A stretch of 64,000 bases of DNA. Source: Pseudomonas sp. DY-1 (lineage in GTDB: Bacteria > Pseudomonadota > Gammaproteobacteria > Pseudomonadales > Pseudomonadaceae). Below are positions 8,897 through 17,440 of this stretch, in pieces. The DNA is taken from positions 3,968,001 through 4,032,000 of the forward strand of contig NZ_CP032616.1 in assembly GCF_003626975.1 (NCBI RefSeq), given 5' to 3'. The position numbers and the translations under genes are program-made. The notes under the pieces are model-generated. The model was not told the DNA's origin. It saw only the letters and a list, made by a program, of their open reading frames with translations, and did not search any database. Positions within the stretch are counted from its first letter, which is position 1. Each line of letters starts with the position of its first letter.

Positions 8897-10077
8897 AAGG
8901 CACGGCCTCGCACCCGGAGGCTGGAGACCGGGAGATCGGCTTCCAGCTCCCGCCCCTGGCGCTCTATGTCCATATCCCCTGGTGCGTGCGCAAGTGCCCC
9001 TACTGCGACTTCAACTCCCATGCCGCAGGCTCCGAACTGCCTGAAGAGGCCTACATCGATGCCCTGCTTGCGGACATGGACCAGGACCTCGGCCATGTCC
9101 ATGGTCGCTCACTGACGTCGATCTTCTTCGGTGGCGGCACACCCAGCCTGTTCAGTGCCAACGCCATCGGAAGGTTGCTGGATGGCGTGGAGCAGCGGGT
9201 ACCCTTCGCCCGCGATATCGAGATCACCCTCGAAGCCAACCCCGGCACCTTCGAGCAGGCCAAGTTCGCCGCGTACCGGCAGCTCGGCATCAACCGTCTC
9301 TCCATCGGCGTACAGAGCTTCCAGGAAGCCAAGCTCAAGGCCCTGGGACGCATCCACAACGGCGAAGAAGCCGTGCGCGCTGCCGACATGGCTCGCAAGG
9401 CCGGCTTCGATAATTTCAACCTGGATCTGATGCACGGCCTGCCCGACCAGTCCCAGGAAGATGCCCTGGAAGACCTGCGCACAGCCATCGCCCAGGGACC
9501 GACGCACCTCTCCTGGTACCAGCTGACCATGGAGCCAAACACGGTGTTCTGGAACCAGCCGCCGGAGCTGCCCGAGGACGACATCCTTTGGGACATCCAG
9601 GAGGCCGGTCAGGCGCTACTGGCCGAAGAGGGGTACGCGCAGTACGAAGTGTCCGCCTATGCCCGTGACGGCCAGCGCGCACGGCACAACCTCAACTACT
9701 GGAGCTTCGGCGACTTCCTCGGCATCGGTGCCGGCGCCCACGCCAAAATGAGCAGCCCGGAAGGCCGCATCATCCGCAGCTGGAAAACCCGCCTGCCGAA
9801 GGACTATCTGGATTCCTCCAAACGCTTCCAGGCCGGCGAACGCCACCTCGACCATGACGAACTGCCCTTCGAATTCCTCATGAACGTGCTGCGCCTCACG
9901 GACGGCGTGCCCGCGGAGTTGTTCACTCAGCGCACCGGCATGCCGCTGGCCAGCCTGGCAGCGGCGCGTAGCGAAGCAGAGGCCCGCGGTCTACTGCTGA
10001 AGGACCCGCAACGCCTGGTTGCCACCCGCGAAGGCCAGCTGTTCCTCAACGACCTGCTGCAGCATTTCCTGCCTTGA
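8893..10077 (+). CDS. hemW: HemW, radical SAM heme chaperone
   Basis: A 394-residue radical SAM protein. The [4Fe-4S] cysteines are Cys31, Cys35 and Cys38 in [10 protein letters not shown], followed by the FFGGGTPSL motif and a HemN_C domain with [16 protein letters not shown]. Such proteins are often labelled coproporphyrinogen III oxidase, but the family is now regarded as heme chaperones. True HemN has a further cysteine in CX3CX2CXC, which is absent here (CDF). The start at 8893 gives a 4-nt ATGA overlap with rdgB; a longer upstream frame exists but would intrude deeply into rdgB. Confidence 0.93.
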   Translation: MKGTASHPEAGDREIGFQLPPLALYVHIPWCVRKCPYCDFNSHAAGSELPEEAYIDALLADMDQDLGHVHGRSLTSIFFGGGTPSLFSANAIGRLLDGVEQRVPFARDIEITLEANPGTFEQAKFAAYRQLGINRLSIGVQSFQEAKLKALGRIHNGEEAVRAADMARKAGFDNFNLDLMHGLPDQSQEDALEDLRTAIAQGPTHLSWYQLTMEPNTVFWNQPPELPEDDILWDIQEAGQALLAEEGYAQYEVSAYARDGQRARHNLNYWSFGDFLGIGAGAHAKMSSPEGRIIRSWKTRLPKDYLDSSKRFQAGERHLDHDELPFEFLMNVLRLTDGVPAELFTQRTGMPLASLAAARSEAEARGLLLKDPQRLVATREGQLFLNDLLQHFLP

Positions 10078-10137
10078 CGGGCACACCACGGATTTGGAAT
10101 CGTCTGCCCCCGAACCATTTCGCCAAGGACCCTCTGG

Positions 10138-10461
10138 ATGGAAGTCGTACTGGACCTGATCGCCACCCTCTCGCGCTGGAGCCGCGGCCACCTGCACGAT
10201 ATTGCCCTGGCCATAATGGCCACCGTCCTGGTGCTGTTCGGGCCCGCCCTGAACGCCTGGGTGCAGCAGCGCATCGGTAGCCTCAACTTCCTGTTCCGCA
10301 CCCTGCTCTTCGTACTGCTCTGCGCGGTGGGCTACGGACTGGCGATGATCTACCTGACGCCCTGGCTGGCCAAAGGTCTGGGCTACTTCAACAACTACAC
10401 CCTGGCGCCCGTCCTGCTACTAGTCTTCTTCGTGATCGGTGTGATCGCCGATCGCAACTAG
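10138..10461 (+). CDS. DUF3392 family small membrane protein
   Basis: A 107-residue protein with about three hydrophobic segments: IALAIMATVLVLFGPAL, LFRTLLFVLLCAVGYGLAMI and LAPVLLLVFFVIGVIA. It matches my memory of the DUF3392 family of gammaproteobacterial inner-membrane proteins, which have no assigned function. It starts 60 nt after hemW and may be co-transcribed with it. The ending IADRN is charged and probably faces the cytoplasm. Confidence 0.8.
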   Translation: MEVVLDLIATLSRWSRGHLHDIALAIMATVLVLFGPALNAWVQQRIGSLNFLFRTLLFVLLCAVGYGLAMIYLTPWLAKGLGYFNNYTLAPVLLLVFFVIGVIADRN

Positions 10462-10469
10462 GATCGGCG

Positions 10470-10494
10470 GCTCCCGGCCGCCACCGCCGGGAGC
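10470..10494 (+). promoter_or_regulatory. Hairpin covering the ribosome-binding site of the next gene
   Basis: A perfect 9-bp inverted repeat GCTCCCGGC (10470-10478) and GCCGGGAGC (10486-10494). The GGGAG inside the 3' arm is the only plausible Shine-Dalgarno sequence for the ATG at 10501. The RNA stem would hide the ribosome-binding site unless ribosomes leaving the upstream gene (stop at 10459-10461) open it. Confidence 0.5.
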
Positions 10495-10500
10495 ACGCCC

Positions 10501-10755
10501 ATGAAACCGATCAAGCACCTCTATCTGCACTTCCAGGACGGCCAACGCCTGGCCTTGCGCTTTCCCCAGCAAACCGCCAACCCGGTAGAAATCGCCCGGG
10601 GACTGCGTATCCAGCTGGAATCTCCCTTCCTCAGCATCGAAGTGGATGGCGACCTGCTGCTGATCCCGCGGGAAAGCATCAAGTACATGCAGATAAGCCC
10701 CGCACCGCCGACTCTGCCCGAGGCGACGCTGACTGGCGCGGAACTCATCAATTAG
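10501..10755 (+). CDS. Small conserved hypothetical protein
   Basis: An 84-residue soluble protein without signal peptide or membrane segment. Its first 60 residues alternate strands and a helix (LYLHFQDGQRLALRFPQQ, PVEIARGLRIQ, FLSIEVDGDLLLIPRESI). This resembles a small beta-rich fold, but I do not recognise a named domain. It follows the DUF3392 gene by 39 nt and is followed by repetitive intergenic DNA. Codon use and G+C are like its neighbours, which supports a real gene. Confidence 0.65.
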   Translation: MKPIKHLYLHFQDGQRLALRFPQQTANPVEIARGLRIQLESPFLSIEVDGDLLLIPRESIKYMQISPAPPTLPEATLTGAELIN

Positions 10756-10770
10756 CGCGGCCTTCCGGAT

Positions 10771-10904
10771 AGGGTGGACCACGCTTCACCGCTCGGGTTT
10801 GAAAGCGCTCAGCGGATGGATGTGAAAAGCGAAATCCACCCTGCGAAACGACGGAACCTGCGGTGTGGACGGTAGGGTGCGCCTCCCGCGCACAGCGCCC
10901 CTAC
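10771..10904. repeat. REP-like inverted repeats
   Basis: Two imperfect palindromes lie in the 211-nt gap. The first pairs AGGGTGGA (10771-10778) with TCCACCCT (10835-10842), with partly complementary interior CACGCTTCAC and GTGAAAAGCG. The second pairs GTAGGGTGCGC (10872-10882) with GCGCCCCTAC (10895-10904). Both look like the short extragenic palindromes common in Pseudomonas. No coding potential is seen here. Confidence 0.6.
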
Positions 10905-10920
10905 GAAACACCCGCCCATT

Positions 10921-10944
10921 AAAAAGCCGCCCCGAGGGGCGGCT
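10921..10944 (-). terminator. Rho-independent terminator of the DUF1329 gene
   Basis: On the minus strand a GC-rich stem, AGCCGCCCC paired with GGGGCGGCT (10925-10944), is followed directly by five U residues (A's at 10921-10925 on the plus strand). It begins 22 nt beyond the stop codon of the leftward gene ending at 10967. Confidence 0.85.
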
Positions 10945-10966
10945 GGGATGGCCAGGCAGGCCGGAA

Positions 10967-12313
10967 TCAGTTGCCTTCGCGCCGTAGCGCCTGGGGCGTG
11001 AAGTCCCTCGGGCTGAGCGGGGCGTTGAAATCATACATGGGTTCGTTGTTGTCGAGACCGTCGACGAAGTAACGGTCACCCACGAAATCGTAGATGGTTT
11101 CCAACGTACTGCCGAACATCGGCACATCGTAGTAGCTGATCGGGTGGCTTTCCTGCATGCCGCTCAAGCGCCCGTCCTTGTCGTAGAGATCTACAGCGAG
11201 AATCTGCCAGCTGTCCTCATCCAGGTAGAAACGACGCTTGGCGTAGGGATGGGTGAAGCCCTTGCGCAGGGTCGCTTCCACCACCCAGACGCGATGCTGC
11301 TCGTAGCGCAGCAGGTCGGGGTTCACGTAGCTGGACTTGAGGATCTGCTCGTAGGGAATGCCCTTCTGATGCACGGCGTAGCTGTTGTAGGGCACCAGCA
11401 TTTCCTGCTTGCCCAGTAGCTGCCACTCGTAGCGGTCCGGCGCACCGTTATAGGAGTCCACTACGTCAGCCGTGGCCAGGCCATTGGTGTCGGGCTGCAG
11501 AGTGTCGTACGCCAGCATCGGCAAACGCCGGACACGACGCTCACCACGGTTGAACCGCCAGGCCTTGCGGATCGACAGCACCTGGTCGAGGGTTTCCTGT
11601 ACCACCAGCGCCGAACCCGACAGCTTGGCCGGGGCGACGACGCGGTACTTGTAGAAGAACAGGGTGTTCTCCAGGTTCCCCGGAGTCATGCCGTCGCGGC
11701 CATAGACGAAGTAGATGTCCCGTTCCAGCTTCAGCAGGTTGTAGCTGCCATTGGCCAGGACTGCTGCCTGGTTGGTAGTGAAGTGAATCTGCTCACCGCG
11801 ATAGCGCAGGATGTGGTTCCAGATGGCTTCCAGGCCGCTTGCCGGCATCGGGAAGGGAACACCCGCAGCCACGCCCTCGACACCGTTGCCGCCAGCGATC
11901 AGCGAACCGTTCACGGCATTGAAGCGGGTGGCGTCATAGATGCGCTGTGGCGCCGCGGCGCTGCGATGGGTCGGGAAGACCCGCAGCTTGTATTCCGGGT
12001 GCTCCTGCAGCAGGGCCTTGTATCCCGGCGTCAGGATCTGCTCGTACTGAGCGAGGTTCTTGCCGTCTATGACGAAGCGCGGGGCTTCACCGGCGTAGGG
12101 GTCAGGGTGATGCATGCCCGGCTGGTAGCCGGCCGGCGGGGTGGCAAGACCGCCATCCCAGGCCGGGATGGTGCCCGCGGTATTGCCGGCACGTTCGCCG
12201 CCAAGGGGGGTGAGGTCCTGCCCGAGACGGGCGGCCTGGGTAGCGTCGACCTTGGCCTGGGCTTGCAGGGCGCAGCCAGCCAGGAGCAGATATCCGAATG
12301 TTCTCAACAACAC
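10967..12313 (-). CDS. DUF1329 envelope protein
   Basis: A 448-residue exported protein of the DUF1329 family, which is frequent in Pseudomonas and related to LolA/LolB-like folds. Its function is not established. The start codon is GTG at 12311-12313, preceded by GAGGAGAAGG. The N terminus (MLLRTFGYLLLAGCALQAQA) can be read as a Sec signal cut after AQA, or as a lipoprotein signal with lipobox LAGC (Cys14). The mature part contains YQPGMHHPDPYAGE and ends with DGLDNNEPMYDFNAPLSPRDF. It stands alone, with its own terminator and a dyad upstream. Confidence 0.85.
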   Translation of the reverse strand: MLLRTFGYLLLAGCALQAQAKVDATQAARLGQDLTPLGGERAGNTAGTIPAWDGGLATPPAGYQPGMHHPDPYAGEAPRFVIDGKNLAQYEQILTPGYKALLQEHPEYKLRVFPTHRSAAAPQRIYDATRFNAVNGSLIAGGNGVEGVAAGVPFPMPASGLEAIWNHILRYRGEQIHFTTNQAAVLANGSYNLLKLERDIYFVYGRDGMTPGNLENTLFFYKYRVVAPAKLSGSALVVQETLDQVLSIRKAWRFNRGERRVRRLPMLAYDTLQPDTNGLATADVVDSYNGAPDRYEWQLLGKQEMLVPYNSYAVHQKGIPYEQILKSSYVNPDLLRYEQHRVWVVEATLRKGFTHPYAKRRFYLDEDSWQILAVDLYDKDGRLSGMQESHPISYYDVPMFGSTLETIYDFVGDRYFVDGLDNNEPMYDFNAPLSPRDFTPQALRREGN

Positions 12314-12326
12314 AGCCTTCTCCTCA

Positions 12327-12348
12327 CGACGTAATAGGCATTACGTCG
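12327..12348 (-). promoter_or_regulatory. Perfect dyad upstream of the DUF1329 gene (putative operator)
   Basis: A 22-nt inverted repeat with 9-bp arms, CGACGTAAT and ATTACGTCG, is separated by AGGC. It lies 14 nt upstream of the GTG start, just before the ribosome-binding site. Size and symmetry fit a dimeric repressor site or a 5' RNA hairpin. Which protein binds is unknown. Confidence 0.5.
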
Positions 12349-12464
12349 CTCTTATTCTTATGCCGCCCGCTCAATGAGCAGACGTTGCTATCGTCGGATC
12401 AGGTGAGGTGCCGGGTTGTCCCGGTCTAGTCAGGTGCGCCGGTGCGCCGCTGAGCGGCGCCCGG

Positions 12465-13184
12465 TCAATCGATGCGTTGGAACTTGAGGTCCCAGACGCC
12501 ATGGCCGAGGCGCTCGCCGCGGCGCTCGAACTTGGTGATCGGGCGCTCTTCCGGGCGCGGCACGTAGCGGCCGTCCTCGGCCAGGTTGCGGTAACCCGGT
12601 GCGACGCTCATCACTTCCAGCATGTGCTCGGCGTAGTGCTCCCAGTCGGTGGCCATGTGCAGGACGCCGCCAACCTTGAGCTTCTGCCGCACCAGCTCGG
12701 CGAACGCCAGCTGCACGATCCGCCGCTTGTGGTGACGGGACTTGTGCCAGGGGTCAGGGAAGAACAACAGCACGCGGTCCAGGCTCGCATCTGCAACACA
12801 GTCACGCAGCACCTCAAGGGCATCGCAGCTGTACACGCGGATGTTGGAGAGCCCCTGGGTCATGGCGCCATTCAACAGGGCGCCGACGCCGGGACGGTGC
12901 ACTTCGACACCGATGAAGTCCTGCTCCGGCGCGGCAGCGGCCATCTCCAGGGTGGCATGGCCCATGCCGAAACCGATCTCGAAGGTGCGCGGCGCACTGC
13001 GACCGAACAGGGCATCGAAGTCCTGCGGGCCGTCGGCCAGCTCCAGGCCGAACTTCGGCCAGCCCTGGTCGAGGCCGCGCTGTTGACCTTCGGTCATGCG
13101 CCCGGCACGCATCACGAAACTCTTGATGGTGCGGTGATGGCGCGTTTCGTCGGCGGCGGCCGGCGAGCCCTGTTCTTCAATCAT
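12465..13184 (-). CDS. trmB: tRNA (guanine-N7-)-methyltransferase
   Basis: A 239-residue enzyme that methylates G46 in the variable loop of tRNAs using SAM. The SAM-binding block [14 protein letters not shown], the central [20 protein letters not shown], and the C-terminal T-x-F-E-R-R-G block ([15 protein letters not shown]) are all present. The first 40 residues are the usual variable tail. It lies alone on the minus strand between the DUF1329 gene and thiG, with a 169-nt gap upstream. Confidence 0.95.
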   Translation of the reverse strand: MIEEQGSPAAADETRHHRTIKSFVMRAGRMTEGQQRGLDQGWPKFGLELADGPQDFDALFGRSAPRTFEIGFGMGHATLEMAAAAPEQDFIGVEVHRPGVGALLNGAMTQGLSNIRVYSCDALEVLRDCVADASLDRVLLFFPDPWHKSRHHKRRIVQLAFAELVRQKLKVGGVLHMATDWEHYAEHMLEVMSVAPGYRNLAEDGRYVPRPEERPITKFERRGERLGHGVWDLKFQRID

Positions 13185-13257
13185 CTTGCGAAAACCTTTC
13201 AGTGGAACTCAGCAGAACCTGTTCACGATCTTGCGAGTAAAAGACATGCCAGGCAAA

Positions 13258-13309
13258 AACAGGCGAGGAAGCGGATTTTACAGCTGTAAATGAGCATTCC
13301 GAGCCTGTT
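13258..13309. promoter_or_regulatory. Nested inverted repeats between trmB and thiG
   Basis: A perfect 14-bp palindrome TTTACAGCTGTAAA (13277-13290) sits inside a wider dyad, AACAGGC (13258-13264) with GCCTGTT (13303-13309). It lies downstream of thiG and about 75-125 nt upstream of trmB. It may be an operator for trmB or a 3' end structure of the thi transcript. The rest of this 169-nt gap shows nothing else. Confidence 0.4.
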
Positions 13310-13353
13310 CTTAGCGCCCCAGGGCCAACACGCAGCTGATCGTGACCAGTTTC

Positions 13354-14148
13354 TCAGCGGATCAGACCATCCAGCGGCGAAGACGCGCTGGCGTAGAGCT
13401 TGCGCGGCATACGCCCGGCCAGGTAGGCGAGGCGGCCGGCAACGATGGCGTGTTTCATGGCCTCGGCCATCATCACGGGGTTCTGCGCATGGGCGATGGC
13501 GGTGTTCATCAACACGGCTTCGCAGCCCAGTTCCATGGCGATAGTGGCGTCGGAAGCGGTGCCCACACCGGCGTCGACCAGCACCGGAACCTTGGCTTCT
13601 TCGAGGATGATGCGCAGGTTCCAGGGGTTGCAGATGCCCATACCCGAGCCAATCAGACCGGCCAGGGGCATCACGGCGATGCAGCCCATCTCGGCCAATT
13701 GGCGGGCGATGATGGGATCGTCGCTCGTGTAGACCATGACGTCGAAGCCGTCCTTGACCAGTTGCTCGGCGGCCTTGAGGGTTTCGACGACGTTGGGGAA
13801 GAGGGTTTTCTGGTCAGCCAGGACTTCCAGCTTGACCAGGTTGTGGCCATCCAGCAGCTCGCGAGCCAGGCGGCAGGTGCGCACGGCTTCTTCGGCGTTA
13901 TAGCAACCGGCGGTGTTCGGCAGGATGGTGTACTTGTCCGGGGAAATCACGTCCAGCAGGTTCGGTTCGCCCGGGTTCTGGCCGATGTTGGTACGGCGCA
14001 CGGCCACAGTGACGATCTCGGCGCCGGAGGCCTCGATGGCGACACGGGTTTCTTCGAGGTCCTTGTACTTGCCGGTGCCCACCAGCAGACGCGATTCATA
14101 GGTGCGGCCCGCGAGGGTAAAGGGCTTGTCGATCGGCGTTTGGCTCAT
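13354..14148 (-). CDS. thiG: Thiazole synthase ThiG
   Basis: A 264-residue TIM-barrel enzyme that builds the thiazole phosphate moiety of thiamine from deoxyxylulose phosphate, dehydroglycine and the ThiS thiocarboxylate. Family blocks are [26 protein letters not shown], the Schiff-base lysine in [18 protein letters not shown] and [13 protein letters not shown]. The ATG at 14148 is preceded by AGGAG. A longer frame would overlap thiS and is not needed. It follows thiS in a two-gene unit. Confidence 0.96.
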   Translation of the reverse strand: MSQTPIDKPFTLAGRTYESRLLVGTGKYKDLEETRVAIEASGAEIVTVAVRRTNIGQNPGEPNLLDVISPDKYTILPNTAGCYNAEEAVRTCRLARELLDGHNLVKLEVLADQKTLFPNVVETLKAAEQLVKDGFDVMVYTSDDPIIARQLAEMGCIAVMPLAGLIGSGMGICNPWNLRIILEEAKVPVLVDAGVGTASDATIAMELGCEAVLMNTAIAHAQNPVMMAEAMKHAIVAGRLAYLAGRMPRKLYASASSPLDGLIR

Positions 14149-14237
14149 GCTGGACTCCTGGCGGGCAGAGGGAATTGCTTGATACGCGGAACAGGTGCTG
14201 CGGATGGCGTGGCTGGGCAGGTTGGAAACCCACTCTA

Positions 14238-14438
14238 CTAGCCGCCGCCTATGGCTTGGACCACCTCGACGCGATCGCCTTCGCACAGGGCGGTGGCGGC
14301 GTGCTGGCTTCGCGGCACGATATCGAGATTGAGCTCGACCGCAACGCGGCGGCCGGCCAGGTCCAGGCGGGAAATGAGGTCCGCGACGGTCTGGCCGTCG
14401 GGTAACTCGAAGGATTCGCCGTTCAACTGAATGCGCAT
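14238..14438 (-). CDS. thiS: ThiS sulfur carrier
   Basis: A 66-residue ubiquitin-like protein that ends in Gly-Gly. The C terminus is adenylated and converted to a thiocarboxylate that donates sulfur to ThiG. The beta-grasp pattern ([21 protein letters not shown]) and the ending AIGGG are visible. One more glycine than the minimal GG is present. It lies 89 nt upstream of thiG on the same strand. I see no TPP riboswitch in the 106 nt before it. Confidence 0.93.
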   Translation of the reverse strand: MRIQLNGESFELPDGQTVADLISRLDLAGRRVAVELNLDIVPRSQHAATALCEGDRVEVVQAIGGG

Positions 14439-14544
14439 GACGGATCAGTCACAACTGGAAAGGGGACGGCATTCTAGCCCGATAGGCGCGCGGCACCAAG
14501 GCAAAAGGACGCCATTCGTCCCGCAATTTGACGCCACGGTCAAG

Positions 14545-14922
14545 TTAGCGATTCGCAAGATTCCAGGCCGAGAGCCCCAGGCATAGCCAACCGGCGAGGA
14601 AGGCCAGACCGCCGAAGGGCGTGATGATGCCAAGCTTGCCGACACCGCTGAGGGTCAGCAGGTAGAGGCTTCCGGAGAACAGCAGGATACCGAGGGCGAA
14701 GAAGCCACCGGCCAGATTCACCAGGCGGCCAGGTGCATGCAGCGCCAGCAGGGCCACGCCGAACAGAGCCAGGGCATGGATCAGCTGGTAGTGGGTGCCT
14801 GTCTGGAACACCGCCAGGTACTCGGGCGTCAGCCTGCTTTTCAGGCCGTGGGCGGCAAAAGCCCCCAGGGCCACCCCGGTAAAACCGGCGAATGCGGAAA
14901 GCAGCAGGAACAGGCGAGCCAT
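14545..14922 (-). CDS. DUF423 (YgdD-like) inner membrane protein
   Basis: A 125-residue protein with about four membrane segments. The family signature appears as GVALGAFAAHGLKSRL followed by TGTHYQLIHALALFGVALLAL, and the C-terminal GIITPFGGLAFLAGWLCL. DUF423 proteins are widespread inner-membrane proteins of unknown function. TGGAGT precedes the ATG. The gene is divergent from mtgA, with a 66-nt gap that contains a TATAAT element. Confidence 0.88.
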   Translation of the reverse strand: MARLFLLLSAFAGFTGVALGAFAAHGLKSRLTPEYLAVFQTGTHYQLIHALALFGVALLALHAPGRLVNLAGGFFALGILLFSGSLYLLTLSGVGKLGIITPFGGLAFLAGWLCLGLSAWNLANR

Positions 14923-14952
14923 GGGGACTCCAGACAGAGGGAAGACGGCCGC

Positions 14953-14958
14953 TATAAT
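14953..14958 (+). promoter_or_regulatory. Sigma-70 -10 element before mtgA
   Basis: A consensus TATAAT lies 30 nt upstream of the mtgA start codon. At the expected distance upstream no good TTGACA is present (CCAGAC), so the -35 is weak. Confidence 0.45.
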
Positions 14959-14988
14959 GGCGCGCTAATTTCCCCGGGCCAAGCCAGA

Positions 14989-15681
14989 ATGTTTCACACG
15001 ATTCGCCGCAGTCTATTCAAATTGCTGCTCTGGTTCGCGGCGGCGTCCGTGCTGCTGGTGATTCTGTTTCGCTGGGTACCGCCGCCCGGCTCGATGCTGA
15101 TGGTGGAGCGCAAGATCGAGTCGTGGATCGACGGCAAACCGATCGACGTCAAGCGTGATTGGGTGTCCTGGGATGAACTGCCGGATGACCTGAAGATCGC
15201 GGTGATCGCCGCCGAAGACCAGAAGTTTGCCGAACATTGGGGTTTCGATATCCCTGCTATCCGCAAGGCCTTCGCGCACAACGAGCGCGGCGGGTCGATC
15301 CGTGGCGCCAGCACCCTCAGCCAGCAGGTGGCGAAGAACGTTTTCCTCTGGTCCGGCCGCAATTGGATCCGCAAGGGTCTGGAGGTCTGGTTTACCGGCC
15401 TTATCGAATTGTTCTGGCCGAAGCACCGCATCCTTGAGGTCTATCTGAACAGCGTCGAGTGGGGCAATGGCGTGTTCGGTGCCGAAGCCGCAGCGCGCCA
15501 GCACTTCGGTGTCCACGCCACACGCCTATCCCGCCAGCAGGCGGCCTTGCTGGCGGCGGTGCTGCCGAACCCGCGCAAATGGAGCCCTTCCCGGCCGAGC
15601 GGCTATGTCGCGACCCGCGCCGGCTGGATTCGCCGACAAATGAGCCAGCTCGGCGGTAGCAGCTACCTGCAACAGCTTTGA
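14989..15681 (+). CDS. mtgA: Monofunctional peptidoglycan glycosyltransferase
   Basis: A 230-residue GT51 enzyme that polymerises lipid II into glycan chains. One N-terminal membrane anchor (about residues 9-28, LLLWFAAASVLLVILF) precedes the catalytic domain. The conserved blocks are AVIAAEDQKFAEHWGFD with the catalytic Glu, RGASTLSQQVAKN, and RILEVYLNSVEWGNGVFGAEAAARQHF. There is no transpeptidase domain, which separates it from class A penicillin-binding proteins. An 8-bp hairpin follows at 15687-15725, without a U tract. Confidence 0.96.
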   Translation: MFHTIRRSLFKLLLWFAAASVLLVILFRWVPPPGSMLMVERKIESWIDGKPIDVKRDWVSWDELPDDLKIAVIAAEDQKFAEHWGFDIPAIRKAFAHNERGGSIRGASTLSQQVAKNVFLWSGRNWIRKGLEVWFTGLIELFWPKHRILEVYLNSVEWGNGVFGAEAAARQHFGVHATRLSRQQAALLAAVLPNPRKWSPSRPSGYVATRAGWIRRQMSQLGGSSYLQQL

Positions 15682-15809
15682 TGACGGGGCATCGGCGTAG
15701 CCTGCGCCAGACCTGCGCGATGCCCAACATCTCCGCCGCCGTGCCTGCTTCGTTGGGCCTGGTTATACGCAGCCACAACTTGTAGAAGCGCTCGAGCTTC
15801 AAGCTCCGA

Positions 15810-16412
15810 TCAGTGCTTCATCGCCTCGCGCGGAACCAGATGCAGGAGCTGCACATTGCCTTCCAGCAGATGCGCGCTGAGCCCCTGCTGTGGATAGATC
15901 CACGCCTCACCCTCACCGGTACGCAGGCGAAGCCGGGGAGGCCCAATGCTTGCGGCAAGCCGTGCGGCCGACACTTCGGCCATGGGCACCATGTTCAGCA
16001 CCGATACCCGGTGCCCGCCCAGCTGTTCCAGCATCTCGCCACTCAGGGGCTGCTCGTCAGTGCCTTTTCCGAGGGCCTTGGACAAGCTGTCCCGCTCGCC
16101 GTCGCTGAGCTCCAGCTCCCCTTCGAGGCGCCAGACGCCCTCTTCCCGCTCTTGCTTGGTGCGATAGACCAGACGCGGGCCTTCGTCGCGAGGCTGCAAC
16201 CAAAGCTCCCCCGGTGCCAGTTCGGCTAGTTTCTCCAGAGGCAGGTCACCTTCAGCCATGGGCACGATCACCGACTCCTGCCAATCCACCAGCCAGGGCA
16301 GCGGTTCAGCGCGGTCGGACTGCTTGCTCATCCACAGCGCCAGGGAAAAGAACAGCACGGCGACCGAGGCGAACAGCAGCCAATGGCTGGTACGCAGGGA
16401 TGGCATGGTCAT
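15810..16412 (-). CDS. Hypothetical single-pass membrane protein
   Basis: A 200-residue protein with one N-terminal hydrophobic segment (HWLLFASVAVLFFSLALWM) and a predicted periplasmic domain with an acidic middle part (ERDSLSKALGKGTDEQPLSG). I do not recognise a domain. It lies directly downstream of rpoH on the same strand, but a strong terminator separates them, so separate transcription is likely. P. aeruginosa has a similar-sized hypothetical gene in the same place by my recollection. Confidence 0.72.
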   Translation of the reverse strand: MTMPSLRTSHWLLFASVAVLFFSLALWMSKQSDRAEPLPWLVDWQESVIVPMAEGDLPLEKLAELAPGELWLQPRDEGPRLVYRTKQEREEGVWRLEGELELSDGERDSLSKALGKGTDEQPLSGEMLEQLGGHRVSVLNMVPMAEVSAARLAASIGPPRLRLRTGEGEAWIYPQQGLSAHLLEGNVQLLHLVPREAMKH

Positions 16413-16431
16413 GGCGGTTTTCTCCAGGCAG

Positions 16432-16459
16432 AAAAAAGCCGCACCGAAGTGCGGCTTTT
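16432..16459 (-). terminator. Rho-independent terminator of rpoH
   Basis: A perfect 11-bp arm pair, AAAAGCCGCAC (16434-16444) and GTGCGGCTTTT (16449-16459), flanks a CGAA tetraloop. The A run on the plus strand becomes the U tract of leftward transcripts. It starts 13 nt beyond the rpoH stop. Confidence 0.9.
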
Positions 16460-16472
16460 CCGGGTTTTAGCG

Positions 16473-17327
16473 TCACGCCTGAATGAAGCCCTTGAGCTTG
16501 TTCATGGCGTTCTTCTCCAACTGGCGAATACGCTCGGCGGAGACGTTGTACTTGGCCGCCAGATCGTGCAGCGTCGATTTCTCTTCTGCCAGCCAGCGCT
16601 GGTAGAGGATGTCGCGGCTACGCTCATCCAGGCCATCCAGCGCTTCGTGGAGGTTGGCGGTGGAGCTGTCGCTCCAGTCCGCATCTTCCAGCTGACGCGC
16701 CGGGTCGTAGCGGTGGTCTTCCAGGTAATGCGCCGGAGCCTGGAAGGCAGCGTCGTCGTCAGCATCTGCCGCCGGGTCGAACGCCATGTCCTGACCGGTC
16801 AGCCGGCTTTCCATCTCGCGCACTTCATGGGGCTCGACGCCAAGGGTGTTGGCCACCGCATGGACTTCATCGTTGTTCAGCCAGGTCAGACGCTTCTTCT
16901 GGCTACGCAGGTTGAAGAACAACTTACGCTGCGCCTTGGTGGTGGCGACCTTGACGATTCGCCAGTTGCGCAGGATGAACTCATGGATCTCGGCCTTGAT
17001 CCAATGCACAGCGAAAGACACCAGGCGCACACCCATTTCGGGGTTGAAGCGCTTGACGGCCTTCATCAGGCCGACGTTGCCTTCCTGGATGAGGTCGGCC
17101 TGGGCCAGACCGTAGCCGGAATAACTCTTGGCGATGTGTACGACGAAGCGCAGGTGCGCCAACACCATTTGCCGTGCCGCTTCCAGATCTTGTTCATAGA
17201 AGAGGCGTTCGGCCAGTTCGCGCTCCTGCTCGACAGTCAGCAGCGGGATGCCGTTGACCGCATGCACGTATGCCTCCAGGTTCGCACCGGGGGCAAGGGC
17301 ATAGACAGGTTGCAGGGAAGTGGTCAT
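16473..17327 (-). CDS. rpoH: RNA polymerase sigma-32 (heat shock)
   Basis: A 284-residue group 3 sigma factor that directs transcription of heat-shock chaperones and proteases. Region 2 shows [21 protein letters not shown], the RpoH box reads [10 protein letters not shown], and region 4.2 ends with [20 protein letters not shown]. The ATG at 17327 is preceded by GGAGG; an upstream in-frame ATG (MNRRIR) is less well placed. It lies downstream of ftsX but has its own likely promoters in the 113-nt gap. Confidence 0.96.
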   Translation of the reverse strand: MTTSLQPVYALAPGANLEAYVHAVNGIPLLTVEQERELAERLFYEQDLEAARQMVLAHLRFVVHIAKSYSGYGLAQADLIQEGNVGLMKAVKRFNPEMGVRLVSFAVHWIKAEIHEFILRNWRIVKVATTKAQRKLFFNLRSQKKRLTWLNNDEVHAVANTLGVEPHEVREMESRLTGQDMAFDPAADADDDAAFQAPAHYLEDHRYDPARQLEDADWSDSSTANLHEALDGLDERSRDILYQRWLAEEKSTLHDLAAKYNVSAERIRQLEKNAMNKLKGFIQA

Positions 17328-17357
17328 GCGAATCCTCCGATTCACTAAAGCTCGCGC

Positions 17358-17412
17358 AGTGTAGCACTGGCCTATATGACTGCAAGGGGGTGTAAAAGTT
17401 TCCTTACACCCC
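17358..17412 (-). promoter_or_regulatory. Candidate rpoH promoters and 5' hairpin
   Basis: On the minus strand a sigma-70-like pair is TTGCAG (17380-17385) and TACACT (17358-17363), with a 16-nt spacer. Overlapping it is AAACTT (17396-17401), 16 nt from TCATA (17375-17379). This resembles extracytoplasmic sigma (AlgU/RpoE) promoters of GAACTT-N16-TCTGA type. A hairpin with arms GGGGTGTAA/TTACACCCC spans 17387-17412. Control of rpoH by an envelope-stress sigma factor is known in related bacteria; the assignment here is inference. Confidence 0.4.
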
Positions 17413-17440
17413 TCGCAACACCCACAGAAAACGATGGGTT

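Noticed and set aside
10085-10130. tRNA-like sequence on the minus strand (GATTCCAAATC resembling a CCA anticodon loop)
   Set aside because: No T arm (GTTCRANNC), D arm or acceptor pairing can be drawn around it, so it is probably chance.
14439-14544. TPP riboswitch upstream of thiS
   Set aside because: No conserved CTGAGA or ACCTGA core is seen in the 106-nt gap.
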